From positions 1 through 64,000 of the forward strand of contig RSEH01000069.1 in assembly GCA_006503475.1 (NCBI GenBank): a DNA stretch of 64,000 bases, read 5' to 3'. The notes below the pieces were generated by a model. It had not been told where the DNA came from and made no database searches. It saw only the letters and a list, made by a program, of their open reading frames with translations. Source of the DNA: Stentor roeselii. Taxonomy: Eukaryota; Ciliophora; Heterotrichea; Heterotrichida; Stentoridae. The translations under genes and the position numbers were made by a program. Shown in pieces: positions 20,248 through 29,349 of the stretch. Position 1 is the first letter of the stretch. The number at the start of each line of letters is the position of its first letter.

Positions 20248-20600
20248 TTAATTATCGTAGGGTTTGAATTTGAAATAGATTTTTTTATTGGGTCGGATTA
20301 GGCGGGAATGAGGAGTTTAGAGAAGAGTTATTGGAGGTTTGGTTTAGTCATTGGAAGATTGAAAGGTTTAGTTTTTGGTTCAAAATAAATATCTTAAATG
20401 GAAATAATTAATTTATCAGAGAACTAATTTAGAGATCTTTATTTAACTTGATTTATGTTTAATGGAAGTTCTCATTTCTTTTTAATTTCAGAAAAGTATC
20501 ATTAAAGTTTGATATTTTTAGAAATTATAGTCATAAGTTAGATATCTTGAAAAACTTCTAATTGTGAAACATATTAAAGCCTCTTTTCTCTTAGCTTATT
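20248..20600. other. Spacer upstream of the 5S gene
   Basis: 353 bp of AT-rich sequence between the start of the kinesin-like gene and the 5S rRNA gene. No gene is seen; it should contain the kinesin-like gene's promoter. Confidence 0.5.
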
Positions 20601-20719
20601 GTTATCGGCCATACTATGTCTAAAGCACCAGATCCCATCCGAACTCTGAAGTTAAGCGACATAAGGCGAGGTTAGTACTTGGGTGGGAGACCGCCAGGGA
20701 ATCCCTCGTGCTGATAGCC
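20601..20719 (+). rRNA. 5S ribosomal RNA
   Basis: About 119 nt match the eukaryotic 5S pattern: 5' GUUAUCGGCC pairing with 3' GAUAGC, loop segment CCCAUCCGAAC, AAGUUAAGC, the box C region GGUUAGUACUUGGGUGGGAG, then GACCGCC and GGGAAU. A TTTT run right after the 3' stem is the Pol III terminator. It is a single copy between protein genes, not part of a visible 5S array. Confidence 0.97.
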
Positions 20720-20968
20720 TTTTATTCACATCCCTTATTGTCTAACGAACTATTATTCAACTTATCAAAAACAACCTGCCATGAATTATTCCCAAATAAA
20801 CAAGAAATTTATAAAATCTTTAAATTTTAATATAAACACTGATTACAACTATAGAAACAAGAAACTTTAAATGAAAATCACTGAAAGTGTTAAAATTTTC
20901 AATATTAAATCAAAAATCAAATACTCCTTTCATCCACTTCAAGTAATCCAGATGAATAAACCTAAATC

Positions 20969-21913
20969 ATGGAATATCTTCACATTATCCCCACAAAAGG
21001 ACTCAGCGGATATTTCTACCTTGACATGAGTCTCTCAAAAGCGATAAAAAGACTGCGTTCATTCAGTTCACGTCTTCAAAACATCCAAATAATCGAAGAA
21101 ACCAGTTCAAAACGAATAATTTTAAACATCCCCGATTCCCGAGTGAAGTTGATTTTCGACGACCTTTACCAAACTCTTCAGCTAATCGAGATCGACCTGA
21201 GCCAAAACGAAAAGCCTCGAATTCCATTAATGTTCCAATCTTCGCTGATATCCGATTACTCCGAATTGCAGAGCCAAGTAGACCTTCCAGGAGAAGTCTT
21301 AGAAATATCTCCAAACCTAAAAATTCACCAATTCAAAGGTTTCAGTCTTCTTTTATCTCCCACAAGTAAAATCTTCATCCACAAGTCAAATTCTTTTCCA
21401 TTCGACGAAATCGCAGTAAAAGTCCGTATCTACGAAGTGACTCAAGGAAAAGTTTCAATCAAACACATGACAGGGAAAAGTGAAGACATTGACTGGCTTC
21501 TCTACCCTGAGTCAGTCATTGACTTGCTGGGCACTCCGGATTCAGTGAGAAGAAGTGAAGAAAACACTGACTTTTTATATGTTTTTAAACATGAAGGCCT
21601 TGACTTCGTGTTTGACGGCGAAAAGAACCAACTGGTTGAAATCATCATGCATTCTAACATGCCTGAGTCGATAGAGTTTAATGAATACGACCGATGCCAT
21701 TTTCTTCTTCATTTTGATGGAGTTTCAGTCAACCCTTTGAACAGGTTTGAAGAATTTCAGCAGTTTCTTCATCAGCCGGTTGTTGAAGTGCATCAAAAAA
21801 GGCATACTCATGGGTTTCAGCCTACTAGTTTCTTTCAGGCTGGAAGATTTGTTTTTGAAGTACTTCAGACTGGGTATGTAGCGAGTGTCGCTGTGCAGGC
21901 TTTTAGTTTATAA
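20969..21913 (+). CDS. PHAF1: PHAF1/UPF0183 family protein (phagosome/autophagosome assembly factor)
   Basis: 314 residues, slightly shorter than animal homologues. Family landmarks appear in order: N-terminal beta sheet with SLSKAIKRL, a GVKLMFD-like segment VKLIFDDLYQTLQLIEI, the PHAF1 block VIDLLGTPDSV, DFVFDGEKNQLVEIIMHSN, EYDRCHFLLHF, and the end FVFEVLQTGYVASVAV. In animals PHAF1 works with BCAS3 on phagophore membranes. Start ATG 20969 is chosen because the family begins with this strand. A small open frame starts 1 bp after its TAA. Confidence 0.9.
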   Translation: MEYLHIIPTKGLSGYFYLDMSLSKAIKRLRSFSSRLQNIQIIEETSSKRIILNIPDSRVKLIFDDLYQTLQLIEIDLSQNEKPRIPLMFQSSLISDYSELQSQVDLPGEVLEISPNLKIHQFKGFSLLLSPTSKIFIHKSNSFPFDEIAVKVRIYEVTQGKVSIKHMTGKSEDIDWLLYPESVIDLLGTPDSVRRSEENTDFLYVFKHEGLDFVFDGEKNQLVEIIMHSNMPESIEFNEYDRCHFLLHFDGVSVNPLNRFEEFQQFLHQPVVEVHQKRHTHGFQPTSFFQAGRFVFEVLQTGYVASVAVQAFSL

Positions 21914-21914
21914 T

Positions 21915-22091
21915 ATGAATGGCAATTGTGAAAAAGTGGTCAGGGTGCCCAATGTGCCTAATACCACCAGGGAGACTGATAACTCGATTTTTAACTCTGT
22001 TGGGTTTTACCAGGGCTTGCAGGAAAATTTAGAGGATCAGAGGAATTTACTTTTGCAGGTCTTGCAGAGGAATCATAGGAGGGATGAATAA
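21915..22091 (+). CDS. Possible small protein, unknown
   Basis: 58 residues from an ATG in TTTATAATATG context, 1 bp after the PHAF1 stop. The sequence is hydrophilic and ends in a short amphipathic helix (YQGLQENLEDQRNLLLQVLQ) resembling small trafficking adaptors or SNARE-like coils. Codon use looks like that of its neighbours. No family is recognised, and it might be the 3' UTR of PHAF1. Confidence 0.45.
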   Translation: MNGNCEKVVRVPNVPNTTRETDNSIFNSVGFYQGLQENLEDQRNLLLQVLQRNHRRDE

Positions 22092-22304
22092 TTAACAACG
22101 GTAGATAATTGGATTGATAGAGATTAGGGAGTTTTATGGGTAATGATTCTGAGGATGGGAAAGTTTACCGGTTTATTTGAATACTCTTTAGACTAGAGAA
22201 TTGAAATTTTCATGAAATTTTTGAGAGACTTAAGAGTAGTCTTTGATAGTTAAATCAATAACAATACTAACTACTGTTAAAGTCGAATTAATGAGTCAAA
22301 TTGA

Positions 22305-22886
22305 TTATCTCAATAACCTTGTACATTTAGTAAACCTGGTGCCTTCAGGAATACTATTATAAAGTTCCCTCACAACTGATTTCCTTTCCCTCCTTGACAT
22401 GGCCCTAAGCATATAAATCGCGTTATCCAAAGGACTTCTACTGAGCATCTCCTTCTTAAGCTTAACCCTCTGCCGATGCTCCTGAAACACATCCATATCC
22501 AAAAACTCTTTCTGCACCGAAGAGTTCCTAATCATTTGCAACCTAGCAGGAGTAAGTTCTCCTGAAAACCTTTCAACTTCCTTCAAAAGTCCTCTTCTAA
22601 ACTGTTCAATAACCACAAGTCCAACAGGAGTATCAAGTCCATTCAAAGGTGTTCTCGGAACTTCCGTATTTTTCTTGATTTTGACCTTAAGTCTTTTAGG
22701 ACTATACGAAAACTTGTTGACAGCGCTTTGAGGTCTTTCAGATTTTTTATCACTTTCCCTGCGTTTTTTCGTATTCTCAAGACAAGAGGCAATATATTCC
22801 GAGGCGTTTTTATTCAAAGCGTTCCTCATATCACAAGGTGTTTTAGTCTTTCTCTTAATTTTCCAGTTAGGCAGTTCAACGATCAT
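22305..22886 (-). CDS. Unknown basic protein
   Basis: 193 residues, strongly basic, with a disordered first half (KIKRKTKTP, SYSPKRLKVKIKK) and a helical second half containing GELTPARLQMIRNSSVQKEF and LDNAIYMLRAMSRRERKS. No domain is recognised. The SPKR and TP sites suggest a phosphorylated microtubule- or chromatin-associated protein, but this is speculation. Its ATG lies 12 bp downstream of the RPS9 stop on the same strand. Stop is TAA. Confidence 0.7.
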   Translation of the reverse strand: MIVELPNWKIKRKTKTPCDMRNALNKNASEYIASCLENTKKRRESDKKSERPQSAVNKFSYSPKRLKVKIKKNTEVPRTPLNGLDTPVGLVVIEQFRRGLLKEVERFSGELTPARLQMIRNSSVQKEFLDMDVFQEHRQRVKLKKEMLSRSPLDNAIYMLRAMSRRERKSVVRELYNSIPEGTRFTKCTRLLR

Positions 22887-22898
22887 ATTTATCCCTAA

Positions 22899-23474
22899 CT
22901 AATCATCATCTTCGTCTCCAGCTGCTTTCTTAGCAGCTCTTGCCAGGTTTCGTCTCTTGACTCTTCCAGCTCTTCCGCCACTTAAAGACGAGTTAGGGTC
23001 ATATTCGATGTACTTCTCACTGTCCACTCTCACCAAGAAGCTAGGAACGTTCACGATTTGCCTTCCAACTCTGATATGTCTCTGTCGAATGAGCACTCTC
23101 GCATGATGGATGCTCTTCGCCATGTTCTTCTTAAAGACCTTGGTCTGAAGTCGTCTTTCCAGGAACTTCTGAAGAGTGAGACCCAAGACAAAGTCCAGTT
23201 TCTTCTCGTTTTCGTTGAGAAGACCTAATCGGACCATCCTTCTGATCAGCGCGTTTCCTTCAAAGATCCTTCTGGGATGAGACTCTTCTAAAGTGAGCAG
23301 TTCTCTTGCGGCTTTCCTGATTTTGGCCAAAGTAAGCTGCAGTCTCCAGACCTCTCGTTTGTTCTTCAGGCCGTATTGGCCGACGAGCATCATTTCCTGG
23401 TCAAGTCTTTCCTTTTCGAAAGGTCTTCTTGGCGCTTTGGCAGTTCGACTTCGATTCCTGTAAGACTTGGTCAT
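22899..23474 (-). CDS. RPS9: 40S ribosomal protein S9 (uS4)
   Basis: 191 residues, the usual length. Eukaryotic S9 landmarks are clear: the basic N-terminus, [20 protein letters not shown], the S4 RNA-binding motif with [20 protein letters not shown] and [16 protein letters not shown], and a basic then acidic tail ending EDDD. It is a small-subunit core protein that helps decoding accuracy. The TAG stop is followed after 12 bp by the next gene's ATG. The upstream tandem-E2 gene ends 48 bp before its start. Confidence 0.97.
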   Translation of the reverse strand: MTKSYRNRSRTAKAPRRPFEKERLDQEMMLVGQYGLKNKREVWRLQLTLAKIRKAARELLTLEESHPRRIFEGNALIRRMVRLGLLNENEKKLDFVLGLTLQKFLERRLQTKVFKKNMAKSIHHARVLIRQRHIRVGRQIVNVPSFLVRVDSEKYIEYDPNSSLSGGRAGRVKRRNLARAAKKAAGDEDDD

Positions 23475-23522
23475 TTTTATCCACTCTTTATAAGTCCATG
23501 AGAATAAGGCTAATAATTAACA

Positions 23523-26321
23523 CTATCTAGTCTCTTCGTCGGAATCCATTCCCCAGTTGTTTTTATGCTCTTCGCTTTGATGCTCTTCTTCGGCACTTTC
23601 AGGGTTTTTTGGGTTCGCTTCTTTTTCGGACTCGAAGGAACCGTCGTCGTTTACTGCGTCTTCGTTTAGCTCGATTAGTTCGGAGTAGACTGACTCGAAG
23701 ACCGAGTAAAGTTCTGAGTCTCGGAATAGATCTACTGTTTCTGGGTTTGATTCGAGTGCTTCATCGTAACTTGGGATCGTGTCGACTTCTTCCATCCATT
23801 TTCCAGTGAGTAAGATAATATCATTATTTTTGATCTGAAAATGAGCTTTGACAACATCTTTAAAATCTTGTGGAGGGTACCGAATCATATCAAGAATAGC
23901 ATATTTCATAGTGTTATACCTGACAATATAAGAAAACAATCGATTAGCAGGGTTCCAGTTAGGTTTCTGAAAAATATCTCTAATCTGCAGCAAAAAGTTC
24001 TTCAAATTCATAGAAGGTGTCCAAGCCAATCCCAAAACATCTCCAGTCCTCAGCAAGTCAGGATGAAAGCTAACAGTGAACCTTCCAGTAGTGACAAGTC
24101 GAACTTGAGGAGCAGTATTAGGATAATCAGGAGGACAAGAAACTTCAAACAAAAACAGTCCATCCGCATAATCTGACTCCATAGGTCCAGAAACCAGTAC
24201 TTTTATCAAGTCCCACCTGTGAACATCATAACAAATAAACAAATTACTCAAAGCAGATTGTTTCAATTGTTTCAAACTTTCCAAGTCCTTTTCAAACCTT
24301 TCCTTCCTCGCCTCGAAACTTTTGACAGACCCGATAAGATGTGCTAAAGAATGTCGAAATCCTCCAGCTTCTTGAAAATGTTTATCAAACAACACAAAAG
24401 AGTTCATTTTGTTGTAATACTTGCCGAACTTGGTAACGTCAGTGATTTCAATCAAAGAAAACTCCTTTTTAACAACTCCTACTTCTGGAAGTGTATCAAG
24501 TACTTTCAACAATTCATTTCTAGCCTCAACAAGAAGTGAGTAATAAGAGCAAGTTTGAAACAAGTTGCAAGTATGTAAATTATGATCTTTAACCAAATAA
24601 TCAATTTGAATATTCTTCGGAATAACAAAATCCTTCGCATCTTCAATCCACTTATCAATAGTTTCAATAACATTATTTCTCTTCAAAGCAAAATGAAGTC
24701 GAATGACTTCCTGAAATTCAGGAGGAGGATTTTTCAGCATTTCAAGCATGGCATACTTGACATTATTGTACCTAACAATATTGGAATACATGATATTTTC
24801 CCAGGAATCCACCTGCAAGTACTCGAAGTCAGGTTCTTTCTGAATGATCATGTTGTCCATCACGAGTACTTGAATGCTGAGCAGGACTTGCAAAATATTG
24901 CTGTGAGTCGGGTTCCATCTTTCACTCGGGTCGCCGTCCCAGGTGTTGATGACGCTCAAACAAACGTAACCGTCGTCGTACAAGTTCGGGTTAAACCGCA
25001 CGTGCCCCTTGCCCGTCGTCACGATGTTCACCAGAGGAGGCTTCTTTGGGTAGTCAGGGGGACACGCGATGTGAAACTCGTAAAGACCATGCGCGTAGGG
25101 CGTCTCTTCTGTTCCGCTTATCAAGGCTTTCATCATGTCCATCCTCTCACTGTCCATCACCACGAAGATCGCTCCGGTCATCTCGCAGGGAAGGTGCTGT
25201 GAAAGAACTCGCACTTCTTTACTTAAACGGTTTGTGTTGAATAAACCGTCGTCTTGAACGTTTCCTTTTAACATGTGGCTTTTCGTACTCCAGAAATCGA
25301 ATTGGTTGAAACGGAGGGTTTTTAGAGTCTGGAAGTAAAGAGAGGAACTCTCTGGGGGCTGGGGATCGTTTTGACTTCCTTCGGATAGGAAGACTGGAGC
25401 TGAGTTTCCGTATTCGAGGTTGTAGGCTTCTTTGGGACTTGGGAGAGCATCTAAAAGTCTATTAAGTTCACAATACAATTCCGCCTGACACTTATTATAT
25501 CCTTTATCCAAAAACTCCTTCATAATTTTCGGATTTTTCTTAAAAACAGCTGAATTTTCAGGAATACAAATTTCCATACCTTCAATAGCAGAGCTTGTTT
25601 CCAAGTGCATTTTCAAGTTATGCTTAAAAATGACATAATAAGCCTTGATAGCATCAGCGAATTCAGGAAGAGGATTCATAAGATTCTCAAAAATTCCATA
25701 CCGAGCACAAACAAATTCTAAAAAATGTTGCAAAGCCTGATTTTCAGCAGGAGGAACATCTTCAGCCTGATACTTCTTCAAACAAAGCAGTTGACATCCA
25801 TACATGAACATATCTGAATGTATTCCAAAGAAAAAGTTCTCAAAGTAGCTTCGAAGTGACTCCATCCCTTCAACTGGGTAGTTTTTATTCACCCTCATCA
25901 GTCCTGACTTCTTGAAGTACATCGAAAAGTTACACTCAGGATGGCCAGTCCTTAGAAAAGTCGTCGGATGTGCAAAGCTGTGGACATAAACGTCTAAAAA
26001 CACCAAAGAATAATCATATGGAGAACCAAATCGCTGTCCGAAGGCCACTCGGAAGGACCGAATGTCTTCTTTTTCTTGAACCACGCTGATAAAGCTTTCA
26101 TAAGAATTGTATCTATATTTCAAGAAGTCTTTCAAAGTTCGCAGAAAAATCTCTTGTTCAGATGTCAGCTCTTCGCATTCGCCGTGGGACTTGGCAAGGT
26201 TGGGAACTGAAAATGATGAAACTTTTAATTTGAATGACTCGAGCAATTTGACTACGTCGTCGTAACTTGAATCGTCTTGAGATGCTGAGTCGTCTGAACC
26301 TGAACTACTTTCCTTTGACAT
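23523..26321 (-). CDS. Tandem-UBC protein: BIRC6-type E2 followed by a Cys-less E2-like domain
   Basis: 932 residues with two E2 (UBC) folds. Domain one (about 385-560) has CPPDYPKKPP, RFNPNLYDDGYVCLS and NTWDGDPSERWNP, closely following the BIRC6/UBE2O class; Cys454 is the expected catalytic residue. Domain two (about 685-835) repeats the same architecture (CPPDYPNTAPQVRLVTTGRF, SFHPDLL, NRLFSYIVRYNTMKYAILDM) but has Leu763 (GDVLGLAW) in place of Cys. The shared blocks SNIVRYNNVKYAMLEM and FSYIVRYNTMKYAILDM show internal duplication. The N-terminal 380 residues are novel and both ends are acidic. Ubiquitin transfer by domain one is likely; domain two probably binds ubiquitin or scaffolds, like a UEV. 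Stop is TAG. Confidence 0.92.
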   Translation of the reverse strand: MSKESSSGSDDSASQDDSSYDDVVKLLESFKLKVSSFSVPNLAKSHGECEELTSEQEIFLRTLKDFLKYRYNSYESFISVVQEKEDIRSFRVAFGQRFGSPYDYSLVFLDVYVHSFAHPTTFLRTGHPECNFSMYFKKSGLMRVNKNYPVEGMESLRSYFENFFFGIHSDMFMYGCQLLCLKKYQAEDVPPAENQALQHFLEFVCARYGIFENLMNPLPEFADAIKAYYVIFKHNLKMHLETSSAIEGMEICIPENSAVFKKNPKIMKEFLDKGYNKCQAELYCELNRLLDALPSPKEAYNLEYGNSAPVFLSEGSQNDPQPPESSSLYFQTLKTLRFNQFDFWSTKSHMLKGNVQDDGLFNTNRLSKEVRVLSQHLPCEMTGAIFVVMDSERMDMMKALISGTEETPYAHGLYEFHIACPPDYPKKPPLVNIVTTGKGHVRFNPNLYDDGYVCLSVINTWDGDPSERWNPTHSNILQVLLSIQVLVMDNMIIQKEPDFEYLQVDSWENIMYSNIVRYNNVKYAMLEMLKNPPPEFQEVIRLHFALKRNNVIETIDKWIEDAKDFVIPKNIQIDYLVKDHNLHTCNLFQTCSYYSLLVEARNELLKVLDTLPEVGVVKKEFSLIEITDVTKFGKYYNKMNSFVLFDKHFQEAGGFRHSLAHLIGSVKSFEARKERFEKDLESLKQLKQSALSNLFICYDVHRWDLIKVLVSGPMESDYADGLFLFEVSCPPDYPNTAPQVRLVTTGRFTVSFHPDLLRTGDVLGLAWTPSMNLKNFLLQIRDIFQKPNWNPANRLFSYIVRYNTMKYAILDMIRYPPQDFKDVVKAHFQIKNNDIILLTGKWMEEVDTIPSYDEALESNPETVDLFRDSELYSVFESVYSELIELNEDAVNDDGSFESEKEANPKNPESAEEEHQSEEHKNNWGMDSDEETR

Positions 26322-26646
26322 TTATTAGATTAGAGTGGGAACTTAGCTATGGATGAATCAGGATTATTGGGGGAGTTGGGTGTAGATCAAAGTTTTCAGT
26401 GATGATGACTTTGGAGGTAGATTGGATTTGAGAAGAGAATAAAAGTATGGAGTTTTTGGAAGTTTTTTAGTGGATCGAAAGATCGAATTAAGTGTTTTAG
26501 GATTTTTAATAAATTGGTGAGAATATTGATGTAGGTGGTAAGTTTGGGTATCTAGAAAGAATCAAATGGATTTAGATACTGAATTTTTTGGATTATTTTA
26601 AATAAGAAAATAAAAGGAAATAGAAACATTTTCATAAGAACTCAAC
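26322..26646. other. Intergenic spacer
   Basis: 325 bp between the start of the tandem-E2 gene and the end of the HAD phosphatase gene. AT-rich, with nothing recognised. Confidence 0.5.
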
Positions 26647-27566
26647 CTAATTACTCTTAATGATTTCATAAATCCTTCCCAAATAATGAATGAAAAAGTC
26701 AATATCCGTATCCAATAAACTTTCCAATTCCCTTGCCTGGGTGACTCCAGAAAACGTCATCATTTTCAAAATCCCGCTATTCCTAGCAAATGCCATATCA
26801 GTATCAAGTCGATCTCCAACCATGCAAGTCCTTCCATTCTCAATATTCGGGTAGGAATTCTTCAAAATACTAAACATAAGTGGATTAGGTTTCCCAGAAA
26901 TAACATCAGGTTTCCTTCCAACAAATCCATGAATCGCAGCAACATAAGCTGCAGTCTCAGGGTGCTTGACTCCATCAATCAAGTCATAAGTATCTCCATT
27001 AGTAGTTAAAAACATGCAAGAAGGGCGACTCAAAAGCATTCCCGTGACAGCGAGTTTGAAATAATTAAACCCACTATCAAATCCCATGACAACAGCGCCA
27101 ATATCATCATCCAATTTGATATCACTTAAAAAGTCCCATTTCTGAGAAACTCCTCCAAAGTGCCTGGATTCAACGACTTCCAAACCGACTGTCTTCAACT
27201 CCTGAATAAGCCCTTCAAGGCCGACAACGAAGACTTTTTGAATGTTTGGGTGGAAGTTTTTAATGTAATGAGCCATCACGTAAGAAGCGGTGAAGACTTT
27301 TGAGGCACTTGTCTCGATTCCGAGCTTTACAAGCTTTTCACTTACTTCTTCTCGTGTTCGTGTAGAGGAGTTGGAGTAAAAAAAGACTGACTTTCCCATT
27401 GACTTGAGCAGTTGCACTGATTCGGAAGAGTAAGGCAAGGCCTGGCTCCCTGCATACTTGTTACTTACACGATCACTCCGTCACAGTCGAAGATAAACGT
27501 GTCTACTTGGCTTAAAAAGTCGTAAATTCGTGTCTTGCGCGCCTGGCTTAGGACTTTAGAGTACAT
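26647..27566 (-). CDS. HAD-superfamily phosphatase (phosphoglycolate/4-nitrophenylphosphatase type)
   Basis: Two exons, 27566-27471 and 27456-26647, about 301 residues. Exon 1 carries HAD motif I (FIFDCDGVI, nucleophile Asp27). Exon 2 continues GSQALPYSSE, motif II VFFYSNSSTRT, the C2-type cap, the catalytic Lys in GKPNPLMF and acidic motif IV MVGDRLDTDM. This is the PGP/NagD layout: Mg-dependent hydrolysis of phosphoglycolate or small phosphate esters. The only splice that keeps both conserved frames is 14 nt, GTGTAAGTAACAAG. The start codon lies 7 bp from that of the divergent GTPase. Stop is TAG. Confidence 0.9.
27457..27470 (-). other. Probable 14-nt intron in the HAD phosphatase gene
   Basis: On the minus strand GTGTAAGTAACAAG joins ...DCDGVI to YAGSQALP in frame. 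The alternative 15-mer GTAACAAGTATGCAG leaves a TAA and the wrong frame. One base shorter than every other intron here, so an assembly indel must be excluded. Confidence 0.55.
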
Positions 27567-27573
27567 TTATACC
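27567..27573. promoter_or_regulatory. 7-bp divergent intergenic region
   Basis: Only TTATACC separates the ATG of the phosphatase (minus) from the ATG of the GTPase (plus). The minus-strand gene reads GGTATAAATG. Core promoter elements for at least one of them must overlap coding sequence. Confidence 0.8.
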
Positions 27574-28131
27574 ATGCTTAATAGAACTATCAATTGTTGC
27601 CTTATGGGAGACTCGAAAGTTGGAAAGTCTAGCATGGTTGTTTCTTATACTTCTGATGCATTTCCTAGAAACTACAAGCAAACGATTTTAGATGTTTACA
27701 GCGCGATTGTTAATGTTGGAAATGACTCGATTACTTTAAGACTTTTTGACTTGTCTGGTTTGAAAAAAGCGCAAAATTACAGAAAGTCGCTTTTGAATGT
27801 TTGTGATGTGGTTGTTCTTTGTTATAGTCTTATTGAACCAGATAGTTTTAAAAGTGTTAAAAATTTCTGGATGAATGAAATTCGTGAATCTAGTCATTTG
27901 CCTGTGGTCTTGGTCGGTACTCACCTTGACCTGTACTTCGAGATTGATAGTCCTCTTGGAGTACATTGTAAAGCGAAACAATTCGCAGAAAAGAATGGAA
28001 TTGCTCAGTGTCTTGAATGCAGTGCTCTTACTCAGGAAGGACTTAAAAATGTTTTTGATCAGGCGATTTTGATGTGCTTGGAAAAAAATGTTGAGAGAAA
28101 GGAGGATAAAGAAAAATGTAGAGTGATTTGA
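27574..28131 (+). CDS. Rho/Ras-like small GTPase with CaaX box and altered switch II
   Basis: 185 residues from ATG 27574. G1 is GDSKVGKS (12-19). Thr in KQTILDVY is the switch I Thr. G3 reads DLSGLK (59-64) instead of DTAGQE, so the catalytic Gln is absent. G4 is GTHLDL (Rho-like GTxxDL), and G5 is CSAL. It ends in CRVI, a prenylation motif, preceded by a basic stretch. It is probably membrane-anchored and constitutively GTP-bound or slow. The stop is TGA (28129-28131); the CaaX placement shows TGA really terminates here. Confidence 0.9.
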   Translation: MLNRTINCCLMGDSKVGKSSMVVSYTSDAFPRNYKQTILDVYSAIVNVGNDSITLRLFDLSGLKKAQNYRKSLLNVCDVVVLCYSLIEPDSFKSVKNFWMNEIRESSHLPVVLVGTHLDLYFEIDSPLGVHCKAKQFAEKNGIAQCLECSALTQEGLKNVFDQAILMCLEKNVERKEDKEKCRVI

Positions 28132-28242
28132 TTTTTTTTGAAAGATGATATTTAAGTGATGGTTATTTTTATTGAGATTTATGGGATTATTTGTTTGAAG
28201 GTTTAGAAAATTAAATATTTGTTTATAATATTCGCATAAATT

Positions 28243-29346
28243 ATGTCTTGCAACTACTGCTACATAAATTTTGATTTATATGACCACAGACCACTGTTGG
28301 CTTCATGTTCACATCAATTTTGCAGTCGCTGTTCAAGAATTCTCAACAAAAAACTACTGAAATGTCCTCTTGACAACCTTCGTGTCAAATTTAACCAATC
28401 TACAGAAATTACTAAAATATCCCAGATGTTAAAATCAAAATGTGAAAACCACGAACTAACCATGGACACCCTTTGTTTGACCCATCTCAAAATCTGCTGT
28501 CCTTTCTGCATCTCTGCCTTTCATAAAGACTGTGAAACCACAAAGATTAACATTAACCAGAAGATTGAAGAAATATCTTCAAAAATCTCGAATCTTTCAA
28601 AAAAAATAAAGAAACTTAAACCATCAGAGCATTTTTTTAACCTTTGTAAATCTCGAAATAAGATAAAAAATCTTGTTCAAAACATCAGAAAAAAGTTTAA
28701 AGACTTGAAGTACTTCTGCCCGAGAAAAAGGGAAAAGTACACAAAAATATCGAAGATTTTTCCTGTGCGTTACTATTCTGTTGAAGCCATTCAGAGATCT
28801 CTAACAAGCTTAAAAGGTCTACTAGAACATCTTTCACTTCCTTATTTTGAAGATGAGGCTGGACTCGATAAGAATCTTGGAATAATTTACAAGAAATTGA
28901 ACTTTAATCACTTAAGACTGATGAAAAATCTAGTTCCAGGAGCACCAAGTAAAAATGGTTATTTTTTCTATATCAAACCAAACATCTACCAAAACAACGA
29001 AAAAGATCTTCAAATTAAAGGACTTGGATTTGGAACTCCCTGTCATGGAAGCTGGCTCGAAATCCTTTCACTCGAAGTAGCCACCACAGACACTTCAAAC
29101 CAAACTCACTCTTTTTCACTAAACAACGAATTCCTCATAGATCACCAAAACACAATAAAAGAAATTCACTTTCAAAAAACCCTTTACTCATCTCCAAAAG
29201 AAAACATATCAATTCTCATATCATTACAAACCGACGGTTCTTGCAACCTATTCCAAACCTCTTACTATTCACAAGTAAACATCCTAAACCCTGAAAACTC
29301 TGAATATAACGAATCCATTCCAATCTTATACCTAATTCTTTCCTAA
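28243..29346 (+). CDS. TRIM-like RING/B-box protein with C-terminal beta-sandwich
   Basis: 367 residues. The RING comes first (CNYC ... CSHQFCSRC ... CPLD, last ligand Asp). A B-box-like Cys/His cluster follows (CENHELTMDTLCLTHLKICC) and then a coiled coil (about 108-150). The C-terminal 140 residues (LQIKGLGFGTPCHGSWLEIL onward) are beta-rich and resemble the PHR fold of MYCBP2/TRIM-type E3s. It is a likely ubiquitin ligase with unknown substrate. It ends in TAA 3 bp before the RPT1 start codon on the same strand. Confidence 0.75.
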   Translation: MSCNYCYINFDLYDHRPLLASCSHQFCSRCSRILNKKLLKCPLDNLRVKFNQSTEITKISQMLKSKCENHELTMDTLCLTHLKICCPFCISAFHKDCETTKININQKIEEISSKISNLSKKIKKLKPSEHFFNLCKSRNKIKNLVQNIRKKFKDLKYFCPRKREKYTKISKIFPVRYYSVEAIQRSLTSLKGLLEHLSLPYFEDEAGLDKNLGIIYKKLNFNHLRLMKNLVPGAPSKNGYFFYIKPNIYQNNEKDLQIKGLGFGTPCHGSWLEILSLEVATTDTSNQTHSFSLNNEFLIDHQNTIKEIHFQKTLYSSPKENISILISLQTDGSCNLFQTSYYSQVNILNPENSEYNESIPILYLILS

Positions 29347-29349
29347 TAA

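Noticed and set aside
21885-21914. Longer form of the small protein downstream of PHAF1
   Set aside because: It would begin at a non-ATG codon inside PHAF1; the ATG at 21915 is the first real start.
27535-27573. Upstream extension of the GTPase to 27535
   Set aside because: It has no ATG and overlaps the first exon of the divergent phosphatase; ATG 27574 gives the normal distance to the P-loop.
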